A stretch of DNA of 64,000 nucleotides. It comes from an uncultured bacterium. Lineage in GTDB: Bacteria > Cyanobacteriota > Vampirovibrionia > Gastranaerophilales > Gastranaerophilaceae. Below, piece by piece: positions 51,735 to 61,011 of this stretch (the first letter of the stretch is position 1; each line of letters opens with the position of its first letter). The stretch is from positions 1-64,000 of the forward strand of contig CASEYJ010000016.1 of the NCBI GenBank assembly GCA_949292175.1, in the 5' to 3' direction. The position numbers and the translations under genes were made by a program. The notes beneath the pieces are model-generated. The model had not been told where the DNA came from, did not search any database, and saw only the letters and a program-made list of their open reading frames with translations.

Positions 51735-52976
51735 ATGAATAAGAAGAAAGTTTTAATTGTTGGCTCCTCAGCTAAGGAGTACGCACTTGCTAGATATTTG
51801 TCCAAAAATAGTGATATAGAGAAGGTTTACATTGCCCCTGGTAATGTTGCTTCAGAAGAGTTTGCCGAAAGAGTTGATATTCGAGAAAATTCAGTAGAAG
51901 AACTCCTTGAGTTTGTCGTAAAAGAAAATGTTAATTTGACTATTGCGTCTTCTCCTGTTGCGATTAAGGCTGATATTGCAGGTTATTTTCAAGCTAATTC
52001 TCAGCTAATTTTTGCCCCTCTTGCGGCAGCTTCTGCGTTTGCAACATCTAGAGCTGTTGCAAAAAAATTCCTTTATAAGTTACATATTCCGACTCCAAAG
52101 TTTGGAATTTTTGAAAAATCTCAGTTGGCGATTGATTACGTTAAAGGTGCAAATATGCCGTTGCTGATTACTGCTGACGATGATAAAGAAAATTCAGTTA
52201 GAGCTGTTTGTGCGAATGTGTCGCTTGCTAAAACATGTATTTCAGATTTATTTTTGGCTGATGAGCCAAAGGTTGTAATTGAAGATTATTCGTATGGTCA
52301 TCCTTTTACTGTGTATGTTATGACTGACGGGTATAGAGCTTTAACTTTTTCTGTCGTTGGTGACTATAAATTTTTAGAAGATGGTGATGCCGGGTTGTTT
52401 ACTCGTGGTGTTGGCGCTTTTGTTCCTGACTATAAAGTTTCTTTCGATGTAGTTGGGAATATTATGAGTTCTGTTGTAAATCCGGTTTTAAATTCTCTTG
52501 AAAAAAGAGGAAATCCTTATCTTGGAATATTGGGTGTTGAGTGTGTATTACGTCCTGATAATTCTTATGTCGTTACCGGATTTACTCCGTTTTTAAAAGA
52601 TCATGATGCTCAGGCTGTGCTTAATTCTTTGAATACGGATTTGTATGCGTTGTTAGAGGCTTGTGCTGTCGGTTCATTTGCGGATGACTATGAAGATATT
52701 CCGCTTAACGATTTGAGTACTGTTTCTTGCGTGCTTTATGCAAGAAAAGAGGGTGAAGTTATTACAGGATTAGAAATGCTTGATGATTCGGCTCTTGTAA
52801 GTCACTTTAATACTTCAAAAAATAATTACTTTGAATACCTTACAAATAAAGGACGAACCCTTGTTGTTACTCAAACTGCTTCTACTATTTCAAGGGCAAG
52901 GGAACTTCTTTATGATAATGTAGAAGATATTTATTTCGAGGGCAAAAGGTATCGTAGAGATATTTGTGCTGAATAA
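51735..52976 (+). CDS. Degenerate PurD (phosphoribosylamine-glycine ligase) homologue
   Basis: A 413-residue protein with the overall PurD layout: N-terminal Rossmann part, ATP-grasp domain and C-terminal domain. Key motifs are altered. G-G-R-E-H-A-L is S-S-A-K-E-Y-A-L. The K-A-D-G-L-A-A-G-K-G loop is I-T-A-D-D-D-K-E-N-S. N-T-G-G-M-G-A-Y-S-P is F-T-R-G-V-G-A-F-V-P. The metal-binding N-x-R-F-G-D-P-E-T-Q is T-P-F-L-K-D-H-D-A-Q. Loss of these residues suggests that it no longer makes glycinamide ribonucleotide, or that it has a new substrate. It could still be the only PurD of the genome. Confidence 0.7.
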   Translation: MNKKKVLIVGSSAKEYALARYLSKNSDIEKVYIAPGNVASEEFAERVDIRENSVEELLEFVVKENVNLTIASSPVAIKADIAGYFQANSQLIFAPLAAASAFATSRAVAKKFLYKLHIPTPKFGIFEKSQLAIDYVKGANMPLLITADDDKENSVRAVCANVSLAKTCISDLFLADEPKVVIEDYSYGHPFTVYVMTDGYRALTFSVVGDYKFLEDGDAGLFTRGVGAFVPDYKVSFDVVGNIMSSVVNPVLNSLEKRGNPYLGILGVECVLRPDNSYVVTGFTPFLKDHDAQAVLNSLNTDLYALLEACAVGSFADDYEDIPLNDLSTVSCVLYARKEGEVITGLEMLDDSALVSHFNTSKNNYFEYLTNKGRTLVVTQTASTISRARELLYDNVEDIYFEGKRYRRDICAE

Positions 52977-52988
52977 TTCAGACAAATA

Positions 52989-53480
52989 TTAAATATCTTC
53001 ATCTTCTAAATCTTCATCCTCGGCAGGCGGTTCTTTTAGTATGATTAGTCCTACCAAAAACGTTATTACAGCAAACATTATACCAAAAGTATTTATAAAG
53101 CCCATTTTTGAATCAACATTTACAGTATCTGTTGTTGAATCCTTCACCTGATCGTTTATTGCTTTTCGACTTTGTCTACAGTCTTTAAATTTTTTGTAAC
53201 TTGAAATATTATATGCTCTGCCATTAATATCTACTTTTAGTATGTAGTAAGATTTTGGCCCTTTTTTTGAAGGTTGAATTTGTTTTTCGCAATAGGTGTT
53301 TGCGAGGTTTTCAATAGAAAACTCTTCTTCATTTAATTTTGTATTTAGATACCTGATTTTGGATGTAAATTTGCAGGCTCCATTTTTCTTGTCACAACTA
53401 ATTGTGTCTGTCACAAGTGATAGCCCAAGAAGTATAAGGCTTAAGATAAGACATATTAAAAATCCAAAATACTTTTTCAT
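52989..53480 (-). CDS. Two-helix membrane protein of unknown function, after glgA
   Basis: A 163-residue protein with one N-terminal hydrophobic helix (about 5-25), a Lys-rich external domain with four Cys (two of them C-D-K-K-N-G-A-C near 29-36), a second helix (about 128-148) and a strongly acidic tail (E-D-E-D-L-E-D-E-D-I). It starts two bases after the glgA stop, so it is coupled to it. No family is recognised. Confidence 0.6.
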   Translation of the reverse strand: MKKYFGFLICLILSLILLGLSLVTDTISCDKKNGACKFTSKIRYLNTKLNEEEFSIENLANTYCEKQIQPSKKGPKSYYILKVDINGRAYNISSYKKFKDCRQSRKAINDQVKDSTTDTVNVDSKMGFINTFGIMFAVITFLVGLIILKEPPAEDEDLEDEDI

Positions 53481-53481
53481 T

Positions 53482-54927
53482 TTATTTTTGTGTCAATTCT
53501 TTATACATATTCAAATACTGTTCAGAACTCTTTTTCCAAGAGAAATCAGCTTTCATAGCACTTTCTCTCATCGCATTAAATGTATATTTGTCTTTATACA
53601 CATCTAATGCACAATTAACAGCCTGCATCATATCAAAGCCGTTGTATGTCCAGAATTTAAAGCCTGTACTATCGTTCATCGGATAGCCGGTGACAGTATC
53701 TTCTAAACCGCCTGTAGCTCTCACGATTGGTAGAGAGCCGTATCTCATAGCTATTAATTGACTCAAACCGCAAGGTTCGAATTTAGATGGCATAAGGTAA
53801 AAATCACTTCCTGCATAAATAAGGTTAGCAAGGTCTGCGTGATAACCTATGTAGGCTCTAATATTTGGGCTATTGTTTGATAGCCAGATAAGAAGATTTT
53901 CATAGTCCTTATTTCCGCTTCCCAAAAATACATAATCAGCGTTAGTATCCATCATTGCATATTGAGCATCTCTTATAAGGTCAAATCCTTTTTGAGGAAC
54001 AAGCCTTGAAATACATGCAATCAAAGGTCTTTCAGAATTATATTTAAGGCCAAATTTCTCACATACAGCTTTCTTGTTTGCTTCTTTGTTTTTTAGACTC
54101 TTTACATCGTAATTTTTTACCAGAAGTTTATCTTTTTTAGGGTTAAATACATCGTAATCTATTCCGTTAAGAATTCCGCGCAACTTATATGTTGCACCTC
54201 TTAGTGTATAGTCCATTCCTTCACCGTATTCACCGGTCAAAATTTCTCTTGAATATGTTGGAGATACTGCTACGACCCTATCTGAATAATTAATTGCACC
54301 TTTCATCCAATTAACTTTTCCGTAGTGTTCAACTCCCCATTCGTTATACACAATATCTTTTCTCATGTTCGCAAAATCTAGGACGTCTTCAAACCAAACT
54401 CCTTGATATGCAAGGTTATGAATTTCAAATACTGTTTTAGTTTTGCTCCAGTATTCGTCAAATTTGTAGTTGCTTTTCAGATATACAGGAATCATAGCTG
54501 TGTGCCAGTCATTAGCGTGAATTACATCAGCTCGGAAATTAAGTAATTTTGCATATTCCATAACGGCAAGTGAAAATGCAATGTATCTTTCATGTTCGTA
54601 CCTTGTATCAAGCCATTTTGGATAGACTTCTTTAAAACAAGTAAAATACCAATCGTTATGTACGAAAAATACGTTAATATCTGTGCCTGGAAGTTTGCAC
54701 ATGAATAATCTAAATTTATGGCCTTGATTACCGAAAGTAAGCCACATTTCAGAGTTTTCAAGTTCTTTGATTCCGTATTTTTCAACATCTATACATCCAT
54801 GGAGTGGAGTGAAAATTGCTATTTGCGCATCTTTTTCCAGATGTTTTGGCAAACTTCCAACTACATCCGCAAGTCCTCCGGCTTTTGAAAACGGTGCAAC
54901 CTCAGCTGCTGCAAAAAGAACTTTCAT
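53482..54927 (-). CDS. glgA: Glycogen synthase (ADP- or UDP-glucose-dependent, GT5)
   Basis: Adds glucose from a nucleotide sugar to the growing alpha-1,4-glucan, 481 residues. The N-terminal K-A-G-G-L-A-D-V-V-G-S-L near 15-26 binds the nucleotide sugar. H-A-N-D-W-H-T-A near 139-146, G-I-D-Y-D-V-F-N-P near 249-257, and the catalytic E-P-C-G-L-S-Q near 386-392 are present. It follows the 1206-residue gene by three bases and probably shares its message. It suggests glycogen storage. AAGGAG precedes the ATG. Confidence 0.94.
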   Translation of the reverse strand: MKVLFAAAEVAPFSKAGGLADVVGSLPKHLEKDAQIAIFTPLHGCIDVEKYGIKELENSEMWLTFGNQGHKFRLFMCKLPGTDINVFFVHNDWYFTCFKEVYPKWLDTRYEHERYIAFSLAVMEYAKLLNFRADVIHANDWHTAMIPVYLKSNYKFDEYWSKTKTVFEIHNLAYQGVWFEDVLDFANMRKDIVYNEWGVEHYGKVNWMKGAINYSDRVVAVSPTYSREILTGEYGEGMDYTLRGATYKLRGILNGIDYDVFNPKKDKLLVKNYDVKSLKNKEANKKAVCEKFGLKYNSERPLIACISRLVPQKGFDLIRDAQYAMMDTNADYVFLGSGNKDYENLLIWLSNNSPNIRAYIGYHADLANLIYAGSDFYLMPSKFEPCGLSQLIAMRYGSLPIVRATGGLEDTVTGYPMNDSTGFKFWTYNGFDMMQAVNCALDVYKDKYTFNAMRESAMKADFSWKKSSEQYLNMYKELTQK

Positions 54928-54930
54928 ATA

Positions 54931-57900
54931 TTATTCTCCTTCTTCCTCTGTTATTTCTATTTTTTCTGTATTAACTTCATTTTGGTTTTCCGGTAAAACT
55001 TCTAACCCTTGTGATTTAAAAAGGGTTTCTTCATCTTCTGCACTATTGTCTTGTTCTGCTACCGGAAGTTTATCGATTGTAGTTGTTTTAAAACCGCTTG
55101 AATTACTTATAATGTTGTCATCGTCCGGGTCAACCAACGGAATAAAGTGGTCAGCTTCCGTATCAAACTCAAAGACAATACCGAATTTCTGTGCAATATA
55201 GTTTGCTTGAGCCAAGCAAATCATTGATTGTTCGTTTTTGCCTTGGAATCTTAGAGCTTTGTACATGTTGTACTTGAATAGAAGCATTATGTATTCATTT
55301 GCGTGATCTGCTTTATCAAGTTGAATCAGAGAATTGTTTAAAATTCCGTATGTTACAGTGTATTTTCCTTGTGCCAAATTAAGTTCGCTCATTACGTACC
55401 AAGCTATGTACAAAAGATTTGTCAGACCGCATTCGTTTGCTGTTTTTATAATTTGATAAGTAATAGCTGAGGCTTTTCTAAATGAGCAAAGTTTTAAGTA
55501 AGCATACGCTATCATTAAGTCTATAAACAGTTCTATTTGGAACATATGTGATTGTTTTGCAATTAATTTTGCTTCATAAATTTCTTCCGCAAACAGTTTA
55601 TAATCGTGTCTGCATCTTGTAAACGCTTCTAATATGTGATAGATAACTCCTGAAAATTTGTTATCAAGCATAGACTCGTCATATTTTGGAATTCTTCCAA
55701 ACAGTAGTTCTTGCAGAGCTATAAATATATCATAGCCGTGAGGCACATTTGTGAAATCTGAACGTATTATATTTAGAAATTCTTGAACGTTACCTTTTAA
55801 TTGTAGAATGTTAGCCAATGCAATATAGGCAATCGTGTCCATAACAATGCTTTCAAATTGTTCAACACTCATATACTCAGGTTTTAGAACTTCCAAGTTT
55901 GATTGGTTCATTACGTTCAAAATGCTGTAACCAACATCAAGACAGTCTTCCCAAGCTCCAATATTGAAGAGAATTTCAACGTGAACTATTGTCATTAGGA
56001 AGAAATATTTGTTGAAATTAGTTGTTGCCGGATCTATTGATGAGTTCGGCAACAGAGCTAACACTTTGTGCGTTAACTCAAGTGCGTGAGTATAATTCCC
56101 AACTTGTAAACATCCTTGAATTAATTTATTGCACAGATTTATTATTTTTTCATTGTCTGTACTGTTTTCTAAGTTAGCCAATGTTTTTTCTGCCAAAGCA
56201 AATGTTTTTTCCGGAACAAGTTCAAACATATTATTGGCAATGTTTTCATAAAGTTCCAGTTTGTATTTGTCAATATCTTCCTGAGCTTCCTCGTCCCTGT
56301 TCATATCCAGTATTGATAGTATTCTTGATGCACAGTTGAGGTAAGCATTGAAATCTCCCAATGAAAGATTTATTTTAGCTAATCTTTCCCATTCTAAGAA
56401 TGCAGATTTGTAATCGTTTAACAAACCATACAAATAAGCTTTCTCCGGACAAGGCATACCAGCACTGAAAACTTTATCAAACAAATCTTCTGCAATGCTC
56501 TTAAGTACAGTTTTATCCAAAGTTTCAAGAAGATTTTCTCTCAAAATATTATAGTTAGGGAAATACATACAGTTGTTGTAGAAATATATATATCCCATTT
56601 CTGAAAGTTTTTCTATAATTTCGTCTATTCCTCTATAATCAAGACTGTTTATTGTGTCCCTGTCAATACGTGTTCCAAGAAGTACACAAGATGCTAAAAA
56701 TTTTATTGCATCAGGATAGTCTTGTAAAAGGTTGAGACGTCTTTTTATAAGCTTATTTAAGCTGGATGGTATAATTATTGTTTTCGGATTTACTAACTGT
56801 ATAGTATCTCTGTTTACTTCAAAAACACCACTTTCAATTAGGTACTGTATTGCAATATCAAGATATAAAATACTTCCAAATGAGTATTTTGCGATTCTTT
56901 GGAAGTAGAAACTATCCATGATGTCTATATAGTAATCCTTATTTTCTGCGACCATCTTTTCAAACGGTGTTGGCTTAAGAGTGATTTCTGTATAGTAAGG
57001 TTTTGTTACTAAGAAATGCATATCTTTATGCAGGTTAAAATCGCGGCTATATTGGATTAAATAGCTTATGTCGAGTTGTTCGAAGGATTCGAACAAATAT
57101 TTTAAAACGTCATACGAACTTGTATCAATCTTATCAAAGTTTTCAATAAGTATAAGTGTGTTTGGTATTGCCTGTAAAAGAGTCAAGAAAATATCAAAAT
57201 ATTCATACCTAGTATCCTGCGGACTTTCAACATCTCTCTGTTTGAGTGAGATTAAGTCTTTAATCATTCCATTGGTATCTATTGACTTAAACATTGAAAA
57301 GTCATTATTGCTAAAAAGTTTTTGTGAAATTGTGTATTCAAATATTGCTGAAACCAGATTTCTAAAAAACGAATATGGAGAATACTTCATTTCATCGTAG
57401 CAGGTAACAGTTATAACGTTTTTATATATATTAAGGTCTGCTATTACAGCCAATAACTTTGTTGAATACGGTACATACAACGGATCGGTTCTGATTGCGA
57501 GTATACTCTTTGGAATAGCTTGAAGTTTACTTGCAATGTGGTAAAAAACATCAATATTTTCAGTCCTTATAAATTCGCACTTTATTTCACTAAAATCAAT
57601 TGTTTCAATGTCATAAATTGCATCCGGATCGACTGGTTGTTCCAATTTGCTTAATGCAGCACCGTCAAGTTTATCTTGTTCAACAAGAAGGTTCTGCACA
57701 AAATTTGGAATTTGTGCTTCTTCATCGTGATCTTCCAATTCATCATAGTTGATAATAATTTTGCCCGAAACATCTATTTCAGATAGAGTCACCATTTCTC
57801 CATCGATGACTGTTGAACTCAAAGTATCAAATAAGTATTCGTTTCCAAGGACTTTTTCAACAAAGCTGTCGGCAAGAAGTTGGAATGTCCCCATTAACTT

Positions 57901-58551
57901 TGCGCGTTTGTCTTGAGTGTTGTTATTTAAAATATTAATGTTAAATCCTGAATTAAAGTCGTAAGGATCGTCCTTAACTGTACGTTTCATAAGCATCATG
58001 TTGCAGCGAGCTGAAACATTTTTACGATTGGTCAGACGGTAATTCATTTTTGTGATTTCTGTTAAAATTCGTATTGCGGTTTCGATTGCAACACGAGCAG
58101 AGGAGCCAAATGTGTATTCCTTATCAAATCTGATAATAAATGATTTTTTTACAATTTGCCGTCTGGCTCTGGATTTTTGAGCCTCTTTGTCTATTATTCC
58201 ATCAAGATTATCTTTAAATTTATTAAAAAGTCTTGTGCTACCTAATATATGCAGCATCTCATCCATGTTTGGAAAGTCAATGACCAGAGCTACGAAATCA
58301 TCTGTATTCGCTTCATTTAATATGACACTTTTTTCTAAGTCTAAACCACACTTTTTGCATGTATGATTACCGGTGAGGTTTATCTTTCCGCACCGATTAC
58401 ATTTTGTGAGTATAACATAACCGCATCTTTTGCAGGTGTTTGTTTTATTAATGGTTTTACATATCGGACAAACAACTTTCAAAACTTTTTTACAGTTTGG
58501 GCAGACCGTTGTTTTTTCGTCGATTTCATAACCGCATTTAGGACATTCCAT
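54931..58551 (-). CDS. 1206-residue zinc-ribbon, cyclase-like, STAND-like and TPR protein
   Basis: A modular protein. Residues 1-75 hold about five Cys pairs of the C-P-x-C and C-x-x-C type (double zinc ribbons). Residues about 85-280 follow the outline of a class III adenylyl cyclase domain (A-L-V-I-D-F-P-N-M-D near 88) without clear catalytic metal Asp residues. Residues about 345-640 resemble a STAND ATPase with a Walker B-like L-I-L-I-E-N-F-D-K, but the Walker A position reads D-P-L-Y-V-P-Y-S-T with no GK(S/T). The rest is TPR-like helices and an acidic tail. It is leaderless and precedes glgA. Confidence 0.65.
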   Translation of the reverse strand: MECPKCGYEIDEKTTVCPNCKKVLKVVCPICKTINKTNTCKRCGYVILTKCNRCGKINLTGNHTCKKCGLDLEKSVILNEANTDDFVALVIDFPNMDEMLHILGSTRLFNKFKDNLDGIIDKEAQKSRARRQIVKKSFIIRFDKEYTFGSSARVAIETAIRILTEITKMNYRLTNRKNVSARCNMMLMKRTVKDDPYDFNSGFNINILNNNTQDKRAKLMGTFQLLADSFVEKVLGNEYLFDTLSSTVIDGEMVTLSEIDVSGKIIINYDELEDHDEEAQIPNFVQNLLVEQDKLDGAALSKLEQPVDPDAIYDIETIDFSEIKCEFIRTENIDVFYHIASKLQAIPKSILAIRTDPLYVPYSTKLLAVIADLNIYKNVITVTCYDEMKYSPYSFFRNLVSAIFEYTISQKLFSNNDFSMFKSIDTNGMIKDLISLKQRDVESPQDTRYEYFDIFLTLLQAIPNTLILIENFDKIDTSSYDVLKYLFESFEQLDISYLIQYSRDFNLHKDMHFLVTKPYYTEITLKPTPFEKMVAENKDYYIDIMDSFYFQRIAKYSFGSILYLDIAIQYLIESGVFEVNRDTIQLVNPKTIIIPSSLNKLIKRRLNLLQDYPDAIKFLASCVLLGTRIDRDTINSLDYRGIDEIIEKLSEMGYIYFYNNCMYFPNYNILRENLLETLDKTVLKSIAEDLFDKVFSAGMPCPEKAYLYGLLNDYKSAFLEWERLAKINLSLGDFNAYLNCASRILSILDMNRDEEAQEDIDKYKLELYENIANNMFELVPEKTFALAEKTLANLENSTDNEKIINLCNKLIQGCLQVGNYTHALELTHKVLALLPNSSIDPATTNFNKYFFLMTIVHVEILFNIGAWEDCLDVGYSILNVMNQSNLEVLKPEYMSVEQFESIVMDTIAYIALANILQLKGNVQEFLNIIRSDFTNVPHGYDIFIALQELLFGRIPKYDESMLDNKFSGVIYHILEAFTRCRHDYKLFAEEIYEAKLIAKQSHMFQIELFIDLMIAYAYLKLCSFRKASAITYQIIKTANECGLTNLLYIAWYVMSELNLAQGKYTVTYGILNNSLIQLDKADHANEYIMLLFKYNMYKALRFQGKNEQSMICLAQANYIAQKFGIVFEFDTEADHFIPLVDPDDDNIISNSSGFKTTTIDKLPVAEQDNSAEDEETLFKSQGLEVLPENQNEVNTEKIEITEEEGE

Positions 58552-58557
58552 ACCTGA

Positions 58558-58563
58558 AGTATA
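58558..58563 (-). promoter_or_regulatory. Extended -10 box of a leaderless promoter for the 1206-residue gene
   Basis: TGG-TATACT on the minus strand, 6 bases, ATG at 58551. The -35 region is poor. Confidence 0.5.
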
Positions 58564-58608
58564 CCATATTTAAGACTTTTTTATATAAAACTTAACACTT
58601 GGTAATAT

Positions 58609-58640
58609 AAGCCTCCGAAAACTTTTATCTCCGGAGGCTT
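58609..58640 (-). terminator. Hairpin after dapL
   Basis: AAGCCTCCG (58609-58617) with CGGAGGCTT (58632-58640), 14-base loop. The T-run is weak on both strands, so termination efficiency is uncertain. Confidence 0.55.
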
Positions 58641-58654
58641 TACATTATTCATTC

Positions 58655-59824
58655 TTATTTGAAACGAATTCCGGCATCTTTCATTCTTTGAATAGCCTTT
58701 TTAATAGTTTCAACATCTTTGGTAAGGGCAATACGGATATAACCTTCGCCACATTTACCATAACCAATTCCAGGTGGAACTACGACGTGTGCTTTTTCAA
58801 GCATTAATGTCGCAAACTCTTCACTTGACATGCCATTCGGAGTTGGAATCCAAATGTAGAAAGTAGCCTTTGATGGTTTAATGTCCCAACCTAGTTCTCT
58901 TAGACCTTCTTCCATAGCATCACGGCGTTCTTGGTACATACCGTTTAGTTTATCAATGTAAGATTGATCAACGGTGAATGCTGCTGATGCTGCTTGTTGA
59001 ATTGCTTTAAATGTTCCGCTGTCAATATTGTTTTTGATAGTTCCAAGTGCCTTGATTGCAGCAGCATTACCTGCTACAAATCCAACACGCCATCCTGTCA
59101 TGTTATATGATTTTGAGTGTGAGTAGAATTCTATTGCTACATCTTTTGCTCCTTCTACTTGTAATACTGAAGGTGCTTTGTAGCCATCGTATGTCATTTC
59201 AGAATATGCCATATCTGAACATAGCAAAATGTCATATTTTTTACAGAAATCTACGGCTTTTTTGAAAAATTCCAGATCCGCAGTTGCTCCTGTTGGATTG
59301 TTTGGATAATTTAAGAACATGAGTTTTGCTTTTTGAGCGATATCTTCTGGGATTTTATCAAAATCAGGAAGATAATTGTTTTCTTCTAATAATGGCATAG
59401 CATAAGGTGTTCCGCCTGCAAAGATAGTTGCGTTTTTGTATACAGGATATCCTGGGTCAGGAACCAATGTGTAATCACCTTTATCAACGTATGCAAAAAA
59501 TACGTGAGCTATTGCTTCTTTTGAACCAATATTTGCAAGAATTTCTGTATCAGCATTTAGGTCTACATCAAAACGTCTTTTCATCCAGTCTTTTGCTGCA
59601 TTGCGGAATTGAACTGTTCCATTGTATGGAGGGTAATCGTGATTTTTCGGATCATCGATTGCCTTATGCATTTCATCGACTACCGGTTGTAATGTCGGGC
59701 TGTCAGGATCGCCAATGCCAAGGCTGATAATATCAATCCCTTTAGCTTTTGCTTCGTCAATTTTTCTGTCGATTTCCGCAAATAAGTACGGAGGTATTTT
59801 TTCTAAACGTTCTGATACTTTCAT
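58655..59824 (-). CDS. dapL: LL-diaminopimelate aminotransferase
   Basis: Converts tetrahydrodipicolinate to LL-diaminopimelate in one step, for lysine and peptidoglycan; this variant is typical of cyanobacteria, chlamydiae and plants. Of 389 residues, it is a class I/II PLP aminotransferase. I-G-D-P-D-S-P-T near 37-44, P-D-P-G-Y-P-V-Y near 121-128, N-Y-P-N-N-P-T-G near 171-178, the PLP-lysine motif S-H-S-K-S-Y-N-M-T-G-W-R near 232-243 and the final Arg are present. The Shine-Dalgarno GGAGAGAG precedes the ATG. Divergent from ruvB. Confidence 0.9.
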   Translation of the reverse strand: MKVSERLEKIPPYLFAEIDRKIDEAKAKGIDIISLGIGDPDSPTLQPVVDEMHKAIDDPKNHDYPPYNGTVQFRNAAKDWMKRRFDVDLNADTEILANIGSKEAIAHVFFAYVDKGDYTLVPDPGYPVYKNATIFAGGTPYAMPLLEENNYLPDFDKIPEDIAQKAKLMFLNYPNNPTGATADLEFFKKAVDFCKKYDILLCSDMAYSEMTYDGYKAPSVLQVEGAKDVAIEFYSHSKSYNMTGWRVGFVAGNAAAIKALGTIKNNIDSGTFKAIQQAASAAFTVDQSYIDKLNGMYQERRDAMEEGLRELGWDIKPSKATFYIWIPTPNGMSSEEFATLMLEKAHVVVPPGIGYGKCGEGYIRIALTKDVETIKKAIQRMKDAGIRFK

Positions 59825-59898
59825 TCTCTCTCCATTCTGTTATGTAAACTTAACAAATTTCCCTATTTTTTTTTATATGATAACATGAAAATAAAAAT

Positions 59899-60966
59899 AT
59901 GAGTATTATTTCTGACGATAGCACAAATTTTAAGAAAATTGATATAAATGCCAAAAATCCGATTGTTAAGGCGGAAACTATTGACTGTGACAGAAATTTT
60001 GAGAATTGTATCCGCCCAAAAAGTTTTGATTCTTATATCGGACAATCAGCCTTGAAAGAAACTTTAAAAATTACAATCGCGGCTGCTAAAAAAAGAGAAC
60101 AACCTCTTGATCATTTGTTGTTCTATGGTCCTCCTGGTTTAGGAAAAACAACTTTGGCTGGGGTAATAGCCGAACAGATGGGGGTTGATATTAAGATAAC
60201 ATCGGCTCCTGCTCTTGAACGTCCACGTGATATTATTGGAATATTGATGTCGTTACAGGGCGGTGAGATATTATTTATTGACGAAATTCATCGTCTTAAT
60301 AAGGTGGCTGAAGAAATTTTGTATCCTGCTATGGAAGATTTCTTTTTGGATATGACAACCGGTAAGGCTCAGACTGTTAAAACGTTACGAGTTCCGTTGC
60401 CAAAGTTTACCTTGATAGGTGCAACGACAAAAGCCGGTGCATTGTCTGGTCCGCTTCGTGACAGATTTGGTATTATTCATAGGCTTGAATTTTATACAGA
60501 TGAAGAGTTAGCACAAGTTGTTACAAGAACTGCCGGTATATTGAACATAGAGATTGATGAAGGTGGTGCTTTTGCAATTGCAAGCCGTTCTAGGGGAACT
60601 CCTCGTATTGCAAATAGACTTGTTAAACGTGCTGCTGATTTTGCCCTTGTGAAAGCTGATGGTAAGATTACTAAAAATATCGCAAATGATGCACTTGATA
60701 CGTTGAAAATTGACAAGTTTGGACTTGATACCACTGATAGAGGACTTTTGAAGCTTATTATTGATAAGTATAATGGTGGACCAGTAGGAGTTGAAACTCT
60801 TGCAGCTGCCTTAGGGGAAGATGTTCGAACTTTAGAAGATGTTTGTGAACCTTATCTTTTACAGGCTGGACTTTTGCAAAGAACTCCGAGAGGGCGAAAA
60901 GTTACACCGTCTGCTTATGAGCATTTGGGGTATAAGAAATTCACTGCTCAGCAAAATTTGTTTTAA
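59899..60966 (+). CDS. ruvB: Holliday junction branch-migration helicase RuvB
   Basis: Hexameric AAA+ motor of Holliday-junction processing, 355 residues. An N-terminal extension of about 35 residues precedes the family start [11 protein letters not shown]. Walker A is G-P-P-G-L-G-K-T-T near 76-84, Walker B F-I-D-E-I-H near 129-134, sensor 1 G-A-T-T near 176, and R-D-R-F-G-I near 186-191. The winged-helix end is followed by T-A-Q-Q-N-L-F, a clamp-like C-terminus. A TATGAT about 17 bases upstream gives a very short leader with no Shine-Dalgarno. Confidence 0.95.
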   Translation: MSIISDDSTNFKKIDINAKNPIVKAETIDCDRNFENCIRPKSFDSYIGQSALKETLKITIAAAKKREQPLDHLLFYGPPGLGKTTLAGVIAEQMGVDIKITSAPALERPRDIIGILMSLQGGEILFIDEIHRLNKVAEEILYPAMEDFFLDMTTGKAQTVKTLRVPLPKFTLIGATTKAGALSGPLRDRFGIIHRLEFYTDEELAQVVTRTAGILNIEIDEGGAFAIASRSRGTPRIANRLVKRAADFALVKADGKITKNIANDALDTLKIDKFGLDTTDRGLLKLIIDKYNGGPVGVETLAAALGEDVRTLEDVCEPYLLQAGLLQRTPRGRKVTPSAYEHLGYKKFTAQQNLF

Positions 60967-60975
60967 TTTAACAAT

Positions 60976-61004
60976 TTGCACAACTTTTTATTTTTCGTTA
61001 ATAT
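60976..61004 (+). promoter_or_regulatory. Leaderless promoter of the ABC permease pair
   Basis: TTGCAC (60976-60981), 17 bases, TAATAT (60999-61004), then 7 bases and the ATG at 61012. This decides the start of the permease in favour of 61012. Confidence 0.65.
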
Positions 61005-61011
61005 AAATTGT

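Noticed and set aside
60492..60734. Antisense ORF within ruvB
   Set aside because: Shadow of a well-conserved gene with no ribosome site.
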